The notes: generated by a model from the sequence alone, not told the origin. Positions 47,235-60,008 are shown, counted from the first letter of the stretch. The stretch: 64,000 bases of DNA from Silene latifolia (GCF_048544455.1 NC_133536.1:30878152-30942151), one strand, 5' to 3'. A program made the numbers and translations.

Positions 47235-48069
47235 GGGTGTTGATTTACGTAGTACGCATTTTACTCATCGTAGTACACTTTTGACTATTCTACCCCTCTC
47301 ATTTCACAAGTGTACTGCGTACTACATTGAAAAAGAAAAAAAAAAACTCAAAATTAAACACACAACACCATTCACCGCCGTAATTGACCACCCTCCACCG
47401 CCACAGTCGACCACCCCCCAACGCCCCTCCTTCCTGCGACCACCTTTCTCCTTTCCACCGTCAGCGATCACTGGCCCGCTAACAGCGATTTCCCATTAAC
47501 CTGATACATACTCTCCGACTCTCCCTTCCCCACCCGTACTCCGTCGTCGGCATCACCGCTGCCCCTCGTCGCCGGCAACACCTCCCTCCCCTTCGCCGCC
47601 GACAACATCTCCACCCTCACCAGTGACATTCGTCCCCATCCTCCGTCAACCTGCTTCATCCTTTTCTCTCACCCTTCTCCCCTAATCTACGACTCCCTGC
47701 CATCATCCTCTACACCACCCTCCGTCCGCGTGTACCGCCCCTCTCCCACCGTCCTCCACTCACGCCACCACCATTACAAACCAATGAACAATGGTTTGTA
47801 ATTAACACAAACCCTAAATTAAAAAAAATCCAAAAAAAATGAAAGAAACAAATTAATTTGATTCATAATTATGTTATTAACAAATTAAAAATCTGTTTGA
47901 CATTCATATTGTCGTCTATAATTCAAGAAATTGTTTTAATTTGAGAGATTGTAAGGTTAGCAATTGAGAGAATCAAGTTGGATGGTTTTTTAGTGAAGGG
48001 TAGCAAATGGAAAATAATTGGTAAAATGTACTGAGATGAGTAAAAATCGTACTACGAAAATAAATTACG
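47235..48069 (-). mobile_element. TIR element family, copy 3 (835 bp)
   Basis: Inverted relative to copies 1 and 2: the GGGT end is on the left (GGGTGTTGATTTACGTAGTA) and the CGTAATTTATTTTCGTAGTA end on the right, read as reverse complement. Both continue ...TTTTACTCATC-AGTAC. It lies in T-runs on both sides (47227-47234, 48070-48077), consistent with an 8-bp target duplication in poly-T. The inside (47350-47780) is GC-rich with CCACC/CCGCC-rich stretches, reminiscent of captured coding sequence; the small ORFs (47203-47499, 47468-47659) have no known motif. Confidence 0.7.
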
Positions 48070-49728
48070 TTTTTTTTTGTAAACTAACACCGTAATTTAC
48101 TTATTTATGTAGCTATAAATATTGATTATTCTAAATCTTTAGGGTAAGTTTTGGAAAAAAAAAATTACCATATGTATTGATAAATTTGGCTGACATTTAT
48201 CAAAAATTGATTATAATACTGATACAATAGATGAAACTAACAACGAAAAATATTATTAAAGTCAATACGTATACAATACGAAAAACTCGTGATTTGAAGG
48301 AAAAAAGAACGATACAATTATATAACCTGAAAATACAAAAATATTAACGAGAAACTGAGAATATAGTTGATGGCATAAATTTTATTAGCAATTTGATACT
48401 AATACATACGCTAATGTATAATTTCACGAAAAAGAATAAAAGAGGGTTAATATGTATTTGAATATCGGTAATGGTTTTATAATATTGGAAAGGTAACTAA
48501 AATAGTTTAAAAATGTAAATGAGTGGAAATTTTAACATCATAATATAATTAGATTAATTTTCTTTAGTGGTCTATAAGAAGGGGATTTTTTTTTATGTGA
48601 GACCTAAGGGTGTTACCGAAATTGCATATAATTATACGTTCCCACGACCTAAGGCTTGTGTCATTCGCTTTGTTTAAGTTAGTCCTGCCTCGAGTTAAGG
48701 TACACTCATCAAAGTCACATTTTCAATCGAGTTTGTTTAATGGGTAATGATAAATACAACCCAGTGGGTTATATTTAAGAAACCAAAAAAGGAATAAATT
48801 ATAATTATATGCATTAATTGTATTGGTTAATGTGTAATTTAGTTCTTAATTCATAAATTAATACCCAAATTAGAAGGTATTTAATGCTTAAATACAACCC
48901 ACTGAGTTGTATTTAACATTACTCTTAAGAAGGTAATAATTATACAACTGATATTAACTCAGTTTGAAATTTAATTGTAAAATTTATTATTATTAATGTT
49001 CTGTATTAATCGGTGGAAAAAGAAAAAGTCAGCATAATCCAGTTGTAGATACAAGTATAATATAATGAAAACTCAATTACATAGATGATATAATAAAAGT
49101 TCAATTATAGCCAAATTCATTTCGGAGGAAAAATTTGGAGATCTCTTATTCTTTTAGCATAAGGGATTTATGGTAATCAACTTGGCCACTCCAAGTCACC
49201 AGAGTCCAAGGAAATCCAATTCCAACGTTTTTCACATTTCAAAAAAAAAAAAACGTTTTTCAATACAAAAGTGATGTTGTACTAAGGAGTAATTGCCAGT
49301 GTACGACTAGATGTACCAACACACATATTGATCCACGTTTTTCATACCACATGTATAGTACAAATGTACTTCGTACAAATGTACAATAGTATCCCGCGGT
49401 TTCAGTTAGACCTGACAAAATCAACTCGATATGAATGAATAGGTCTATAACTGATCCATACCCTAATTTGACTTGCAGCCAGAATCGTCACCACAATATC
49501 TGACTCCACCCAATTACCAAATGTATTATTATTGCATACTAACCCTTTACCCCAAATATATTGATAACACTCTAAAAATGACCTAAACAATAAATAATCA
49601 CCCCAACTCGAAATCTTGTAAATCCTCCAACAAATTTTACTTGAAAATCGAGCTGATTGACATGAAGGGGTATCTATTTGTACATCCGATGTCCCACAAG
49701 TTTGTAAAAAGTATCAATTTAAAACAAT
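48070..49728. other. AT-rich spacer left of the Tat element
   Basis: No gene. It holds the small MITE at 48742-48924 and a run of diverged AT-rich sequence. The last bases, ACAAT at 49724-49728, should be the 5-bp target duplication of the Tat element; its partner is off the window. Confidence 0.4.
48742..48924. mobile_element. Small MITE with self-palindromic ends
   Basis: Left GGGTAATGATAAATACAACC then CAGTGGGTTATATTT; the right end as reverse complement reads GAGTAATGTTAAATACAACT then CAGTGGGTTGTATTT. The roughly 38-bp ends are inverted repeats, and each is itself palindromic (AAATACAACCCA-TGGGTT-TATTT type). 183 bp, no ORF. TTAA-like sequence occurs on both sides, so TTAA or TTA could be the target; not decided. 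Confidence 0.6.
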
Positions 49729-50290
49729 TGATGGGGCATATTCTGCACCCGTTGACCAAGTCAACATATTGACCAAGGTCAAAGTTAAAAGACAACAAGT
49801 CAAAAGAAAAACGGCCTAACCGACAAAGCCTGTCGGCCTGTCACTTGGGTCTCGGTTCGGCAACTAGCCGGCTGAGAGGCATATCCGTATACTCGCATCC
49901 AGTCCCCTCGGCATGGAGTCAACCAGGCCTGCCGGCCTGTCATGGGTCCCTCGGCCGAGGGTAAGACAGTCTTTCCACCTGCTACGCCACTTGGCCACTA
50001 CGTGACAAAAGGTGAAAGTCTATAAATACTCCACATCTCTCATTGAGAAATCAACTGGAAAATCTGGTATAAAACTCCCTTATCTCTCTACAATATACTT
50101 TGCCAAGTTAAACATATAACTTATCTCTCTAAGTTTACTGACTTGAGCGTCGGAGTGAGTACGCTCGGCCCCAAGCCGAGCCCTCAGTTTGTTCATCCTT
50201 ACAGAAAAGAGTGAAAGGAAGAGACGAGCAACGACATCATTCTACAAGCTCAAGTGGTCACAATCCTGCTCCGGAATTACACCCGGAACA
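49729..50290 (+). repeat. 5' LTR of the plus-strand Tat element
   Basis: Begins TGATGGGGCATATTCTGCA and ends CCCGGAACA, followed by ATTGACGCCGTCTGTGGG, the primer-binding and leader wording of this group. 562 bp. A TATA-like CTATAAATAC lies at about 50020-50029. Confidence 0.85.
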
Positions 50291-50385
50291 ATTGACGCCG
50301 TCTGTGGGAAGTCGTACTAAAAGCTAGTCACCTACATTACCAAAAAAAAAAAAAAAAAAAAAAACCCATTCAGCGAGCTAAGAAG

Positions 50386-51568
50386 ATGTCAAAACAACAA
50401 GAAACTGTGAGTGAAGGAACCGCATTCTTCCAGGATGACACGTTCTGCACTCGAGATCGGGCGATCCCCCACCGCCGAGTCACCGACACGGCGCCGGGAT
50501 GCCGAAAGAGCCGAACACCGCCGCCTACCGACCAAGTCACTGTCATGGGACATGTGGTCGATGCGGCCAAATTAAAGCTATTCCTGGACCTGATGGGTAG
50601 TACGCCGGTTACCCCTGTCACGACGACGGGGACGGCAGCGCATCCACAGGTGACCAGGGCCCATAGAGTGACCCCGAACAACTTGTCCGGAGCGATACAA
50701 GGAGCTGGGCGTGCTAGAACGCCAGCAGAGCCCGTGGTGCCAGTGGCAGACCTGAGTCCTTCCCCCACTCGCGGGAGGACAGCGTCGCCGCGGCAACAAC
50801 AAGACCAGCCCCGAAGGAATGAAAGAAGTCCGACTCACCAAAGTCGGACAAGAAGCCCTTCCCGCCAGAGGGAGATAAGCCGGACTAAGGTTGCGAGGAG
50901 CCGATCGCCGCGTGTCATTCGACACGTGGTCGGGCACCCCTCGCACCTATGTCCTAGAGATCCCCGTGCCGACTAAGTCGAAGCCGCCGCCCTTATCATA
51001 CAAAGGGGATAGCGACCCGACCGACCATGCCGAGGCTTTCGATTCGTACATGTCGGTATGGGAGCAGCCTGATGAGGTGTGGTGCCGAGTCTTCCCAACG
51101 ACCCTGCATGGGATGGCTCAGAGTTGGTACAAGGGGCTACCTAATGGCTCGTTATACTGTTATGCCGACCTGAGAGACAATTTCATAGCCCAGTATGCTT
51201 GCAACAAGAGAAGGGCCGTGGAAACAACAAATCTCCTAACTATCCGACAGGGGGAGGACGAGTCCCTCCGAAGCTACGTAAAAAGATTCGACGCTAAGGT
51301 TCAGCAGATCCGTGAGCTGAACACCGAACTGGCGGCCTTCGCACTGATGAAAGGCCTCCCGAAAGGCGAGTTCAAAAACGAGCTGATCAAGTGCGAAGAC
51401 CTCAACTTAGACTCCGCCAGAAAGATGGCCGACCGAGCCGTAAAGGTGGAAGACTATCACAAAACCTGGGTAGGCCACAGTGAAGTCAGCACACAGAGGA
51501 AGAGCCACCGAGACAACATAGATGAAGGTCGCCGTGACGGGAATAGGTCACGGCACCGAGAGATCTAA
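50386..51568 (+). pseudogene. Gag region of the plus-strand Tat element
   Basis: An N-terminal Pro/Arg/Ser-rich part (VTVMGHVVDAAKLKLFLDLMG), then the gag domain (PLSYKGDSDPTDHAEAF, VFPTTLHGMAQSWYKGLP, LRDNFIAQYACNKRRAVE, ELAAFALMKGLPKGE). Very similar to 4939-6246 on the other strand. A 24-bp poly-A run (50341-50364) precedes it in the leader. Fossil part. Confidence 0.75.
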
Positions 51569-51643
51569 TAGGAAATTGACACTCGGCGGGCGCCGGGGAG
51601 TTCGGGACCATACTACCGAAAGCGGTACAGTAGTCTCACCTCC

Positions 51644-52615
51644 TTGGTCGCCCCTCCAACCGAGGTCTTTACCCTAAGCAAGAATGATGGACAGAAGTGG
51701 GCAAGGCCCCCCAAGGCGAGGGGGGACAGTGACACAAGCCAGTTCTGCGAGTACCACGGCCACACCGGCCATAAAACTGACAACTGTCGACATCTAAGGA
51801 ACGCCATCGAAGAGCTAATCCGAAAGGGGGCCTCGGCAAGTATGTAGCCGGAGGCCCGGGAACAAGCACCGACGGGCGAATAGAAAATCAGTTTTCCAAC
51901 GGATGGGAGTAATCCAGGTTGTCATCGGGGAAACGAGAACGGTGGGTCAGCCAATGGGCACAAACGACACCTAAATGAGTTATACCAAGCCATCAACTTT
52001 GTGCCTAAAACAGCGATCCCCGCTTCCACCATCCCCGATATAACCATTGGAAAGAAGGACTACGAGGGAGCCGTCGCCCCGCACAGAGACCCGCTTGTAG
52101 TCCACCTGGATATAGCCAACCACTTGGTCAAAAGGTGCCTGATTGACACGGGCGCCTACACGAACATCATATTCGAGTAGTGCTTTCTTAATCTCGGTGC
52201 GAAGATTGGAGACCGAGCCCCTACATTAACCCGCTATACTGACTTCTCTGGGGCCACTGGTACCCACAGGGTCAATCGATCGCTGGTGATGTTCGGCCAA
52301 GGGGATGCGGCTAAAAATGTTTTATCTGAGTTCGTGGTTATCGATGGTTCGTCTGCCTACAATGTTCTCATAGGCCGGGTCACTTTGAGAAAGGCCGATG
52401 CAGTGATGTCCATCCGGGCCCTGACATTGATGTACGTCTCGGACCGGGGGGAAGCACAAAATCTCGTCTCAAAGGACGAGAAAGATGAAATAGTCAATAT
52501 CCAAGTGTCTGACAGGGGGTGCAACATGCAATCCCTCAAAGTGGCGAAGAAATCGGAGAAAGGGAAGAGCCCATCCTTGCAGGCTGCAGCAGGAGGGCGA
52601 ACCGATGAATACTAA
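51644..52615 (+). pseudogene. Zinc-knuckle and protease region of the plus-strand Tat element
   Basis: CEYHGHTGHKTDNCRHLRNAIEELI gives the Cys/His cluster, and the LIDTGAYTNI wording at about 52139-52168 gives the aspartic protease signature. The following YNVLIGRVTLRKADAVMSIRALTLMY leads towards RT. Fossil part. Confidence 0.7.
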
Positions 52616-52844
52616 TGTCGGCATGGTCGAAGGAGCCGAGACCGAGGAAGTGGAAATTGACCCAGGGCGCACCGTAACTGTCGGTGTCAACCTGGAGCCA
52701 AAATTCGGGGCGATCTCTCTAGACCTGCGAGGAAGAACAAAGATGTCTTCGCATACTCAGCCGCCGAGATGCCGGGCGTGAGTCGGGAGGTGATCGTTCA
52801 CAAGCCGAACGTACTCTCCACCGCTCGGCCGGTCAAGCGAGAAG

Positions 52845-53700
52845 ATGAGGAACTCCTCGGCCGAGAAGGATGAGGCCATCAAAGCTGAAATAGACAAATT
52901 ATTAGCGGCGGGCTTTATCATGCCTTGTACTTACCCTGAGTGGCTAGCAAATGTTGTAATGGTGAGGAAATCGTCAGGGGCGTGGAGGATGTGTGTTGAT
53001 TTTACCAATCTTAATAAAGCGTGCCCTAAAGATTGTTATCCCTTGCCTCGAATAGATGGTTTAATTGACGCCACGGCAGGCTACACTATGCTAAGCCTGC
53101 TAGACGCCTTCTCAGGGTATCATCAGGTATTTATGGCCGAGGAAGATATGCCTAAATGCGCATTCATCACCGATCCACGGCACATTCATGTATAAAATGA
53201 TGCCGTTCGGTTTGAAGAACGCTGGCGCAACTTACACTAGGTTGGTGGACAAAGTGTTCCAAAATAAAAAAGGGCGAAACATCGAGGCTTACGTCGACGA
53301 TGCTATTGTAAAAAGCAAGTATGACAAATGAGCACATACATAGCCGATTTAGGCGAGACATTTTGTTCACTAAGGAAATATAAAATGAAGCTTAACCCAA
53401 AGAAATGTAACCGGTGTCCGGTCGGCAAGTTCCTCGGCGTGCTTGTCAGCGCCGGGGGAATTGATGCCAATCCGGAGAAAGTCAAAGCAATACTAGACCT
53501 ACCGGAGCCGAGAAATCGAAAAGAGGTTATGACGCTGACCGGAAGGATGGCGGCTCTCGCCCGCTTCATCTCTCGGTCGGCCGACAAGAGCACTCCGTTC
53601 TTTAAAGTGCTGAAGGGGAATAAAAACTTTAGCTGGGGGGAGGAACAGAGCACGGCTTTCGTGCAACGAAAACCCACCTTCGACACTGCGCGACCCTGTC
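52845..53700 (+). pseudogene. Reverse transcriptase region of the plus-strand Tat element
   Basis: RT core wording WRMCVDFTNLNKACPKDCYPLPRIDGLID, SLLDAFSGYHQVFM, then a YVDD-containing stretch near 53290 and GRMAALARFISRSADKST. It matches the minus-strand copy closely. Fossil part. Confidence 0.8.
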
Positions 53701-53919
53701 CGTGCCGACGCCGGGGAGACGCTATATCTATACTTAGCGATTACCTCGGCCACGGTCGGTCTGTAATCGTCGGGGAAGAAAATAAGCAAAGAATACCCAA
53801 TTTACTTTATCAGCCATACACTGCTGGCCGCCGAAAGAAATTACCCACTAATCGAAAAGGCAGCCCTCGCCGTCATCGTTGCCGCAAGGAATCTGAAACC
53901 CTACTTCGACGCACATCCC

Positions 53920-54500
53920 GTGACGGTGTTAACCGACCAGCCATTGGAGAAAGCATTAAAAAAATTCGAAAAATCCGGCAGACTTATCAAATGGGCAGTG
54001 GAGCTCTCCGGCTTTGGCATTCAGTACAAGCCGAGACCTTCGATAAAGGGGCAAGCGCTTGCAGACTTCCTGGCCGAGTGCACGTATCAAGAAGAATCAC
54101 ATCCCGGCGTGTGGGAAGTGTATACCGACGGGTCCTCCACGGCGAACAGCTCAGGAGCCGGCATCCTTATCATCAGCCCTAACGGAAATGAGTTTGAGTA
54201 CGCCTTGAAGTTTACCTTCTCGGCCTCAAATAACGAATCCGAATATGAGGCGGTGATAACTGGAGTCGAGTTAGCTAGAGCTGCCGGGGCGGAGCATATT
54301 GTGTTGAAAACAGACTCGCTCTTAGTGACTAATCAAATCCGAGGAGAGTATGAGACTCGAGACGATGGGATGGTAAGGTACCTGGAGAGGGTAAAAGCTG
54401 ACACCTCAAAATTGAAATCTTTCCAAATACAGTGCATCCCCAGGTCTGAGAACAACCGAGCCGACGCTCTCTCAAAACTTGCCAGTTCAAGCATAAAAAA
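53920..54500 (+). pseudogene. RNase H region of the plus-strand Tat element
   Basis: VLTDQPLEKALKKFEKSGRLIKW closes the first RNase H. It is followed by a second RNase H-like domain with WEVYTDGSS, NNESEYEAVITGVELA, LKTDSLLVTNQIRGEYE and ENNRADALSKLAS, the D-E-D-D pattern. A second, archaeal-type RNase H is a known trait of the Tat lineage. Fossil part. Confidence 0.75.
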
Positions 54501-54803
54501 TGTCAGTCGAACCGTGAAGTGGATATCAGAAATGCTAAAAGCATCACTGAGACCGTCGGCATGGTGGGCGACATCGAAGCCGAGACGACGTGGATGACTC
54601 CGATAATGAAATACAAGCTGACAAAAAAGTTGCCGGAGGACCGTAGTCTGTCTCAGAAGATAAGAAGGATCGCTGCAAGGTACTTAGTGTTCGAAGGAGA
54701 ATTGTACAGAAGGTCCGTAATAAGACCACTCTTGAGATGTGTCGGCCCGGCCGACGCGGGCTTATCTTGACGAGAGATTCACGAAGGCATCTGCGGACAT
54801 CAC

Positions 54804-55780
54804 ATGGGGGCGAGAACGCTAGCCCACAAAGCTCTCCGAGCCGGCTACTTCGGCCTACCATGCTTTGAAAGATTCCGGGCAAAAACCAAGAAGTGCAAGA
54901 ATTGTCGGATGCATGCTCCGGTAATACATGCACCTTCCCGAGACCCGCAACCAGTACTTAATACCCTACCATTTGCACAGTGGGGGATGGATTTATTAGG
55001 ACCATTTCCGACGGCCTCCGGAGGAAGGAAGTACCTGATTGTCGCCGTTGACTACTTCACCAAATGGGTCGAGGCTCTCGCGGTACCTGCCAAGACCACG
55101 GCGGCCGTAAGAAAGGTGATTTGGGAGAACATCATAACTCGTTTTGGGTTACCCCAAGTCATTGTATTTGATCACGGCCGAGAGTTTTGGAGCGACATGG
55201 TGATGAATTGGTTGGAAGAGCTCGGTATCAAATTTGCATACTCGTCCATCTGCCACCCTCAGAGCAACGGGCAGGCGGAGGCAGCTAATAAAACAATACT
55301 GAACGGGTTGAAGAAGAAGGTTGAAGATCTAAAGGGAAGATGGGCTGATGAACTACCCGGCGTCCTGTGGTCCCTTCGAACCACGGAGAAAGAAGCAACA
55401 GGGTATAGTCCATTCCACCTAGTCTATGGGTCTAAGGCCGTCCTGCCAATTGAAGCAGCGGTGCCGACATTCAGAACGCAAACCTTTAACCCAGTCGAAA
55501 ACGAAGAAGGCTTGAGAGCCTCCCTAGACCTGGTCGAAGAAAGTCGAGATACGGCACGACTCAACTTGGCAGTATATCAAAACCGAATGAGAAGAGCCTA
55601 CAACCGTAGGGTCCACAAAAGGGACTTGAGAGTAGGAGATCTAGTCCTGAGAAAGTCGGCCGCAACCAACAAAGGAAACATCCATGGTAAGATGACGGCC
55701 AACTGGGAGGGACCCTACATGGTGGTTGAAGAAATGGGGCCGGGGACATACCGGCTGACAGACATGGAGGGTGTGCCTCT
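54804..55780 (+). pseudogene. Integrase region of the plus-strand Tat element
   Basis: A zinc-binding CKNCRMHAPVIHAP stretch, then the D-D-E core: QWGMDLLGPFPTASGG (first D), IVFDHGREFWSD (second D), HPQSNGQAEAANKTI (E). RRVHKRDLRVGDLVLRK and NWEGPYMVVEEMGPGTYRL form the C-terminal part. The coding stretch is interrupted at 55780 by the LTR of the inserted element. Fossil part. Confidence 0.85.
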
Positions 55781-57385
55781 TGGAGCATATATTTTGCAAC
55801 ATATGACTAATTGAGTGGATTAATATCAAGAGAAATATAAGCTATGAAAGTCTGTAACTTTCAACAATAAACAGTGACAATAAAGGAAGAAATAGTTGTT
55901 TTTGGTGACGATTTTCTGGTTGTATATGAACAAAATAAAATGCGATAAATGTAAAGATAGTAAGGAGTATAAGCATCCACAGAGGTAAGCTTAACTCGTC
56001 TTCTTAATCACGCCACAAAGGTCTAGATTAAGGTTCTCCACGAAGGAAGATTAACACCCACGAAGGAATGAAGTTTTTGCACAAGCAATGCTTTTTTCAT
56101 TCAACATAATCTGCTTTTTACAATGGGAATAAGGCTCATTATATAGAGCTCTACAACTAATCTCTACCCTAAAACTAAAGCAACATCTAAGGGATCAAAA
56201 GCCTTGCAAAAAGAAGTTAAAACTTTCAGAAAGTCTTCTAATAAGAACAAGTAAAACTGATGCAAAAACAGGCTGCTGAAAATTTCAGAAAAGCAACATT
56301 AAAGTAGTCTTGTCCCTTTCCTGAAATGGCAAAACAACTTTGGTATCTTCAGGCTTGTGTTGGACTTCTTTGCTGTTTGCTTTCTTGGACTTTCTTGTAG
56401 CTTAGGATATTAGGATTGATGGAAAAATAATATGGAGACATAATTTGAGCAATTACCTTAAGAACTCAGGTCCTTTTCTTGATGGTTCAGAAACATAACA
56501 TTTCAGGATTCAACCTTGTCTTCAAAAATTCGTATCTCTTGATCCAGGTTGAAATAAATGGCTTGTGATGACTTGAATGAAAGCTAAGGATGTTAGATTC
56601 CATTCCCAGAAGGAATTAGCCCTTGAAGTGGCCTAGAACTTGAGATATGATTTTCTTACTAAGAGCAGGTCAGAAACCAACATTCAGCATTCCTCTTGAA
56701 CAACTGCAGTGACTTAGAAAAATCATAGCTCATAGCTTAGGAAGGTTAAAAATGCCCAACATACATCAAACGAAAGCTAATGATGTTAGCGTTCCCTGCC
56801 AAAAAGAATTACCCAGAAATACCCAGTATATTTTGAATTATACAAGTCTGAACACAGACATGTCGGTTTCAGAAACAGCATTGCATTCAATCGTGACAGT
56901 CTTTGAAGGCTTATTGTGAAAAATCCACACATTGAATCTTGTTGATTACAACTCCATAGGAAAGTATACTTGTTCAAGATTTTATCCATGTAAGGAACAA
57001 AAATTTTCACCGTCTAAATCCTGAGATATGGCCATTTGAATTCAGGACACGATATTCAAAAACATTGGAGTATTTCAGATCTGTCTGATTCATTTGAAAA
57101 ATGCATTTCTCTCAAGATAAAATAGCTTTTGGTCCTATTCCAAAACTCATAGCTAGTTAACACCTTAAACTTTCCAATGACACAAGAATCAAAGGTTTTG
57201 CATGAGTAGAACTTTAGATATTGAGCTTCAAAGTCAGTTCTGTTAGATTTGATGTTTAGAGTGCAATGTAGAAACTTGTTTTTCTTCCTCTGAATTGCTT
57301 TCAAATGTGGCATTCCCTTGGGCAGTACCATGGACTGTTCCTTTGGCATGGAAATGAAGGACCCCTCACCCTAGCTCCTGCTTCA
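55781..57385 (-). repeat. 3' LTR of the gag-only element
   Basis: 1605 bp. On the plus strand it runs from TGGAGCATATATTTTGC to CTCCTGCTTCA; on the minus strand it therefore begins TGAAGCAGGAG and ends ATGCTCCA. It pairs with 60009-61603. Confidence 0.9.
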
Positions 57386-58848
57386 ACCTCCCCAGGTTGA
57401 AAAGGATTTGACCTCAAATCCGGAATGTCAAAGTGTGGCTGTGACTTACTTCCTCCTGGATCAAATACCATAATAGGGCCTTGCCTCTTTAAAATTAGAC
57501 CAGCCTCAAGTTCAAGTGTAGATATTCCTAAACCAGAATGCCTTGGAACACACATAATGCTCATGAAGATCAATTTCAGTCTAGCACCCTTAGCCTTAAC
57601 CTCACCTTGTACAAATGGAGATTTTGTTGCAATTTCACCAGGGTTAAAGCCAATGCAAAGGTCCTTCTCATTTTTTGTTTCTTGCATCAAATAATGGATA
57701 ACCAAGTTGATTTCATAAATCTTTCTATGAATTCCTTTTCCTGGGTCAAACAACCAGGTGGTTTTGTTATTTCTTGGTTCCCATCCTACCATATGCTCAA
57801 TGGTTTCTTCGAAGGTATCATTCCCAAATGAAATTTCAGACTTCATGACATTAAGAATAATTTCTGCATAAGAGCTGCTCCAAGTTTCCACAGCCGTATT
57901 TCTTTTCCTAGTGCACTCAATGATGTAATGAGATGGCTTGTGCAGAAAATGATCAGTAAAATACAAGCTCAAATGAGAGTTGTCATCACTAGAAGACCTT
58001 ACTAGTGTAACTGAAGGCCTGCTGCTATTTCGGTGTATCAACTTCAAGATAAACATCATTAGATGTCCTAAAAATCCTCCAACACAATGTAAAGAGTTCG
58101 CCCTTGATATCCTAACTAATTCTAACAAGCTTTCACAATAATTTTGAACAATCTTCACCTTGAAATACAGCAATTTCAGAACTTCACAGTAGGGTGTAAA
58201 TCCATCCCTTTTGATATTAACAAACAATTTCCAATTTGATAAAGCAAGCATGAACATTTCAGAAATGGAGTCCTCACATAGCAGTTTAATCAACACCCAA
58301 GAAAGATATTTTAGACCTCTAAGCTTCTCAAAATAATTCACAGTGTCAACCCATGACGAATTGTAAATGCTATAGTTCACATCACCATTTTCCATTCTAA
58401 GTATGTATGAAATTGCACTTGAATGAACTAGGCTGATTTGTAGTCTCATTAACATATAAAAATGAAAGTGTGGAGTTAAAAGAACACATAATATACCTCC
58501 CAAGCAGCTGGTTGTGAAACCCGGACAGTAGTTGGTGCATAAGTTCAGATCTTGAACTTTTGAGCATGAAACAAAACAAGAACCTCTTCTTGCTTCACTC
58601 TTGCTTGATCCCCAATGAACTTTACCATCTAATTCAGCCAATACTTGTCCCAACTTCAGGCTCAAAGGGTTATATAGCCTTTGATTCACATACAACTCTA
58701 TAGGACTTAAGTAGGTGCTCAAAAATAGACTTTTGACAGCAACACTTTCTTCCTCTTTTGAGGATGAAGAAACATGTCTTACATCTCCTTGCTTATAAGA
58801 ATGATCTTCCATGAACTTAGGCTCAAGAGAGTCCAAGTACTCTTCCAA
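57386..58848 (-). CDS. Unrecognised second ORF of the gag-only element
   Basis: An open frame of about 490 codons between the gag part and the 3' LTR, starting MEEYLDSLEPKFMEDHSY, and continuing open through the purine tract into the LTR as far as 57301. It contains an acidic Ser-rich start, a Cys-rich stretch (CFVSCSKVQDLNLCTNYCPGFTTSC), a long Leu/Ile/Phe/Tyr-rich middle and WLFDPGKGIHRKIYEINLVIHYLM near the end. There is no RT, integrase, protease or zinc-knuckle motif that I recognise. It may be a degenerate pol replacement, an env-position ORF or simply selected-open sequence; I give no function. Confidence 0.45.
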
Positions 58849-58860
58849 TTTTCCTTGTAT

Positions 58861-59909
58861 TTATGACTTTGACATCTCTTTTTTCTCCTTAGACATTCTT
58901 TTACCTCCCTCCTTGGTTCTTTTAGGATAATCATCAAATGAAGATTTCAATTTGTGAATGGGAAAGGTGGTGTCTTGGGCAATCTGTTGCACTATGACAG
59001 CCCCTACAACAGCCTCATTGTGACCAAGGGTCACTCTATATGTAAGTGGACCCTCACAATCAAACCCTCTACTATAACTCATGAGAACGACATGCTTAAC
59101 ATCAGCCTTGGCCAAGGACTCCATGTAAACCTCATGCTCATGTATCAAAATTTCAGAAATTTGAGCAAGCTCACACAACAACTCAAATGAACTAATGTGC
59201 TCAACATTAATCCAACTACGAATTTCTGAGTTTAATCCATTATAAAACAAGTTTTTCTTCTCAGAACTGTCATTAGGACTCCCACAAATGAAATATAGTT
59301 CATTAAATCTCATGGCATAATCCTTAACACATAATGAGTCCATTTTCAGATTTTTGAACTCATTTAGCAATTCATTCATGACAGCCTTATTAAGATACAT
59401 TACCTTCAAGCAACTCTTTAACTTATGCCAATATTTGTATTTGAACATTCCATTCCTCGCCTTGCCATAAGTAACACCATGATACCATTTTAATGCATCA
59501 TTTCTCAAACATGAAACGCCATATTACATTTCTCATGTTCAGAAAATTCATTGATCCCAAAATAGTATTCAATAGCATATAACCATGAAACAAACTCCCT
59601 ATTGTCAAGACCATTAAACAAAAGAAGAGAACAAGTGTTACCATTGCCTCTAAGGGCAAGAGAAGCCGTAGGATTAAGCTCCATATAGCCAGTGACACTA
59701 GAGAGGACAGTAGGTGTAAAGATCTTCATTTGAACTTCATTTGACTGTTCTTGAGGGCCAACACCACCAGCAGGTTCCTTGCAACTCTTTTGGCACTGAA
59801 AACCTTTCAAAGTAGCCATCTTTGGCTTGGTAAGTAAACCAATATCAGAGGTCTTCAATATAGAGCATGGAATGTAAGAGTTACCACCATTTAGGACACT
59901 CTTCATCAT
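58861..59909 (-). pseudogene. Gag region of the gag-only element
   Basis: Read from 59909 on the minus strand: a short basic N-terminal part, then LLFNGLDNREFVSWLYAIEYYFGINEFSEHEKC, the usual start of a plant retrotransposon gag domain, and ALKWYHGVTYGK, CVKDYAMRFNELYFICG, LCELAQISEILIHEHEVYMESL from the remainder. It ends at 58861, with the second ORF starting 13 bases on. Fossil part. Confidence 0.7.
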
Positions 59910-60008
59910 GAAAAATTTCAGAATGAAAACAGAATGGTTTAGAGAGGATTATCCCAAGACTAACACAAGCATGAAACTTATGTTATAACCTTGCTCTGAT
60001 TACCAATT

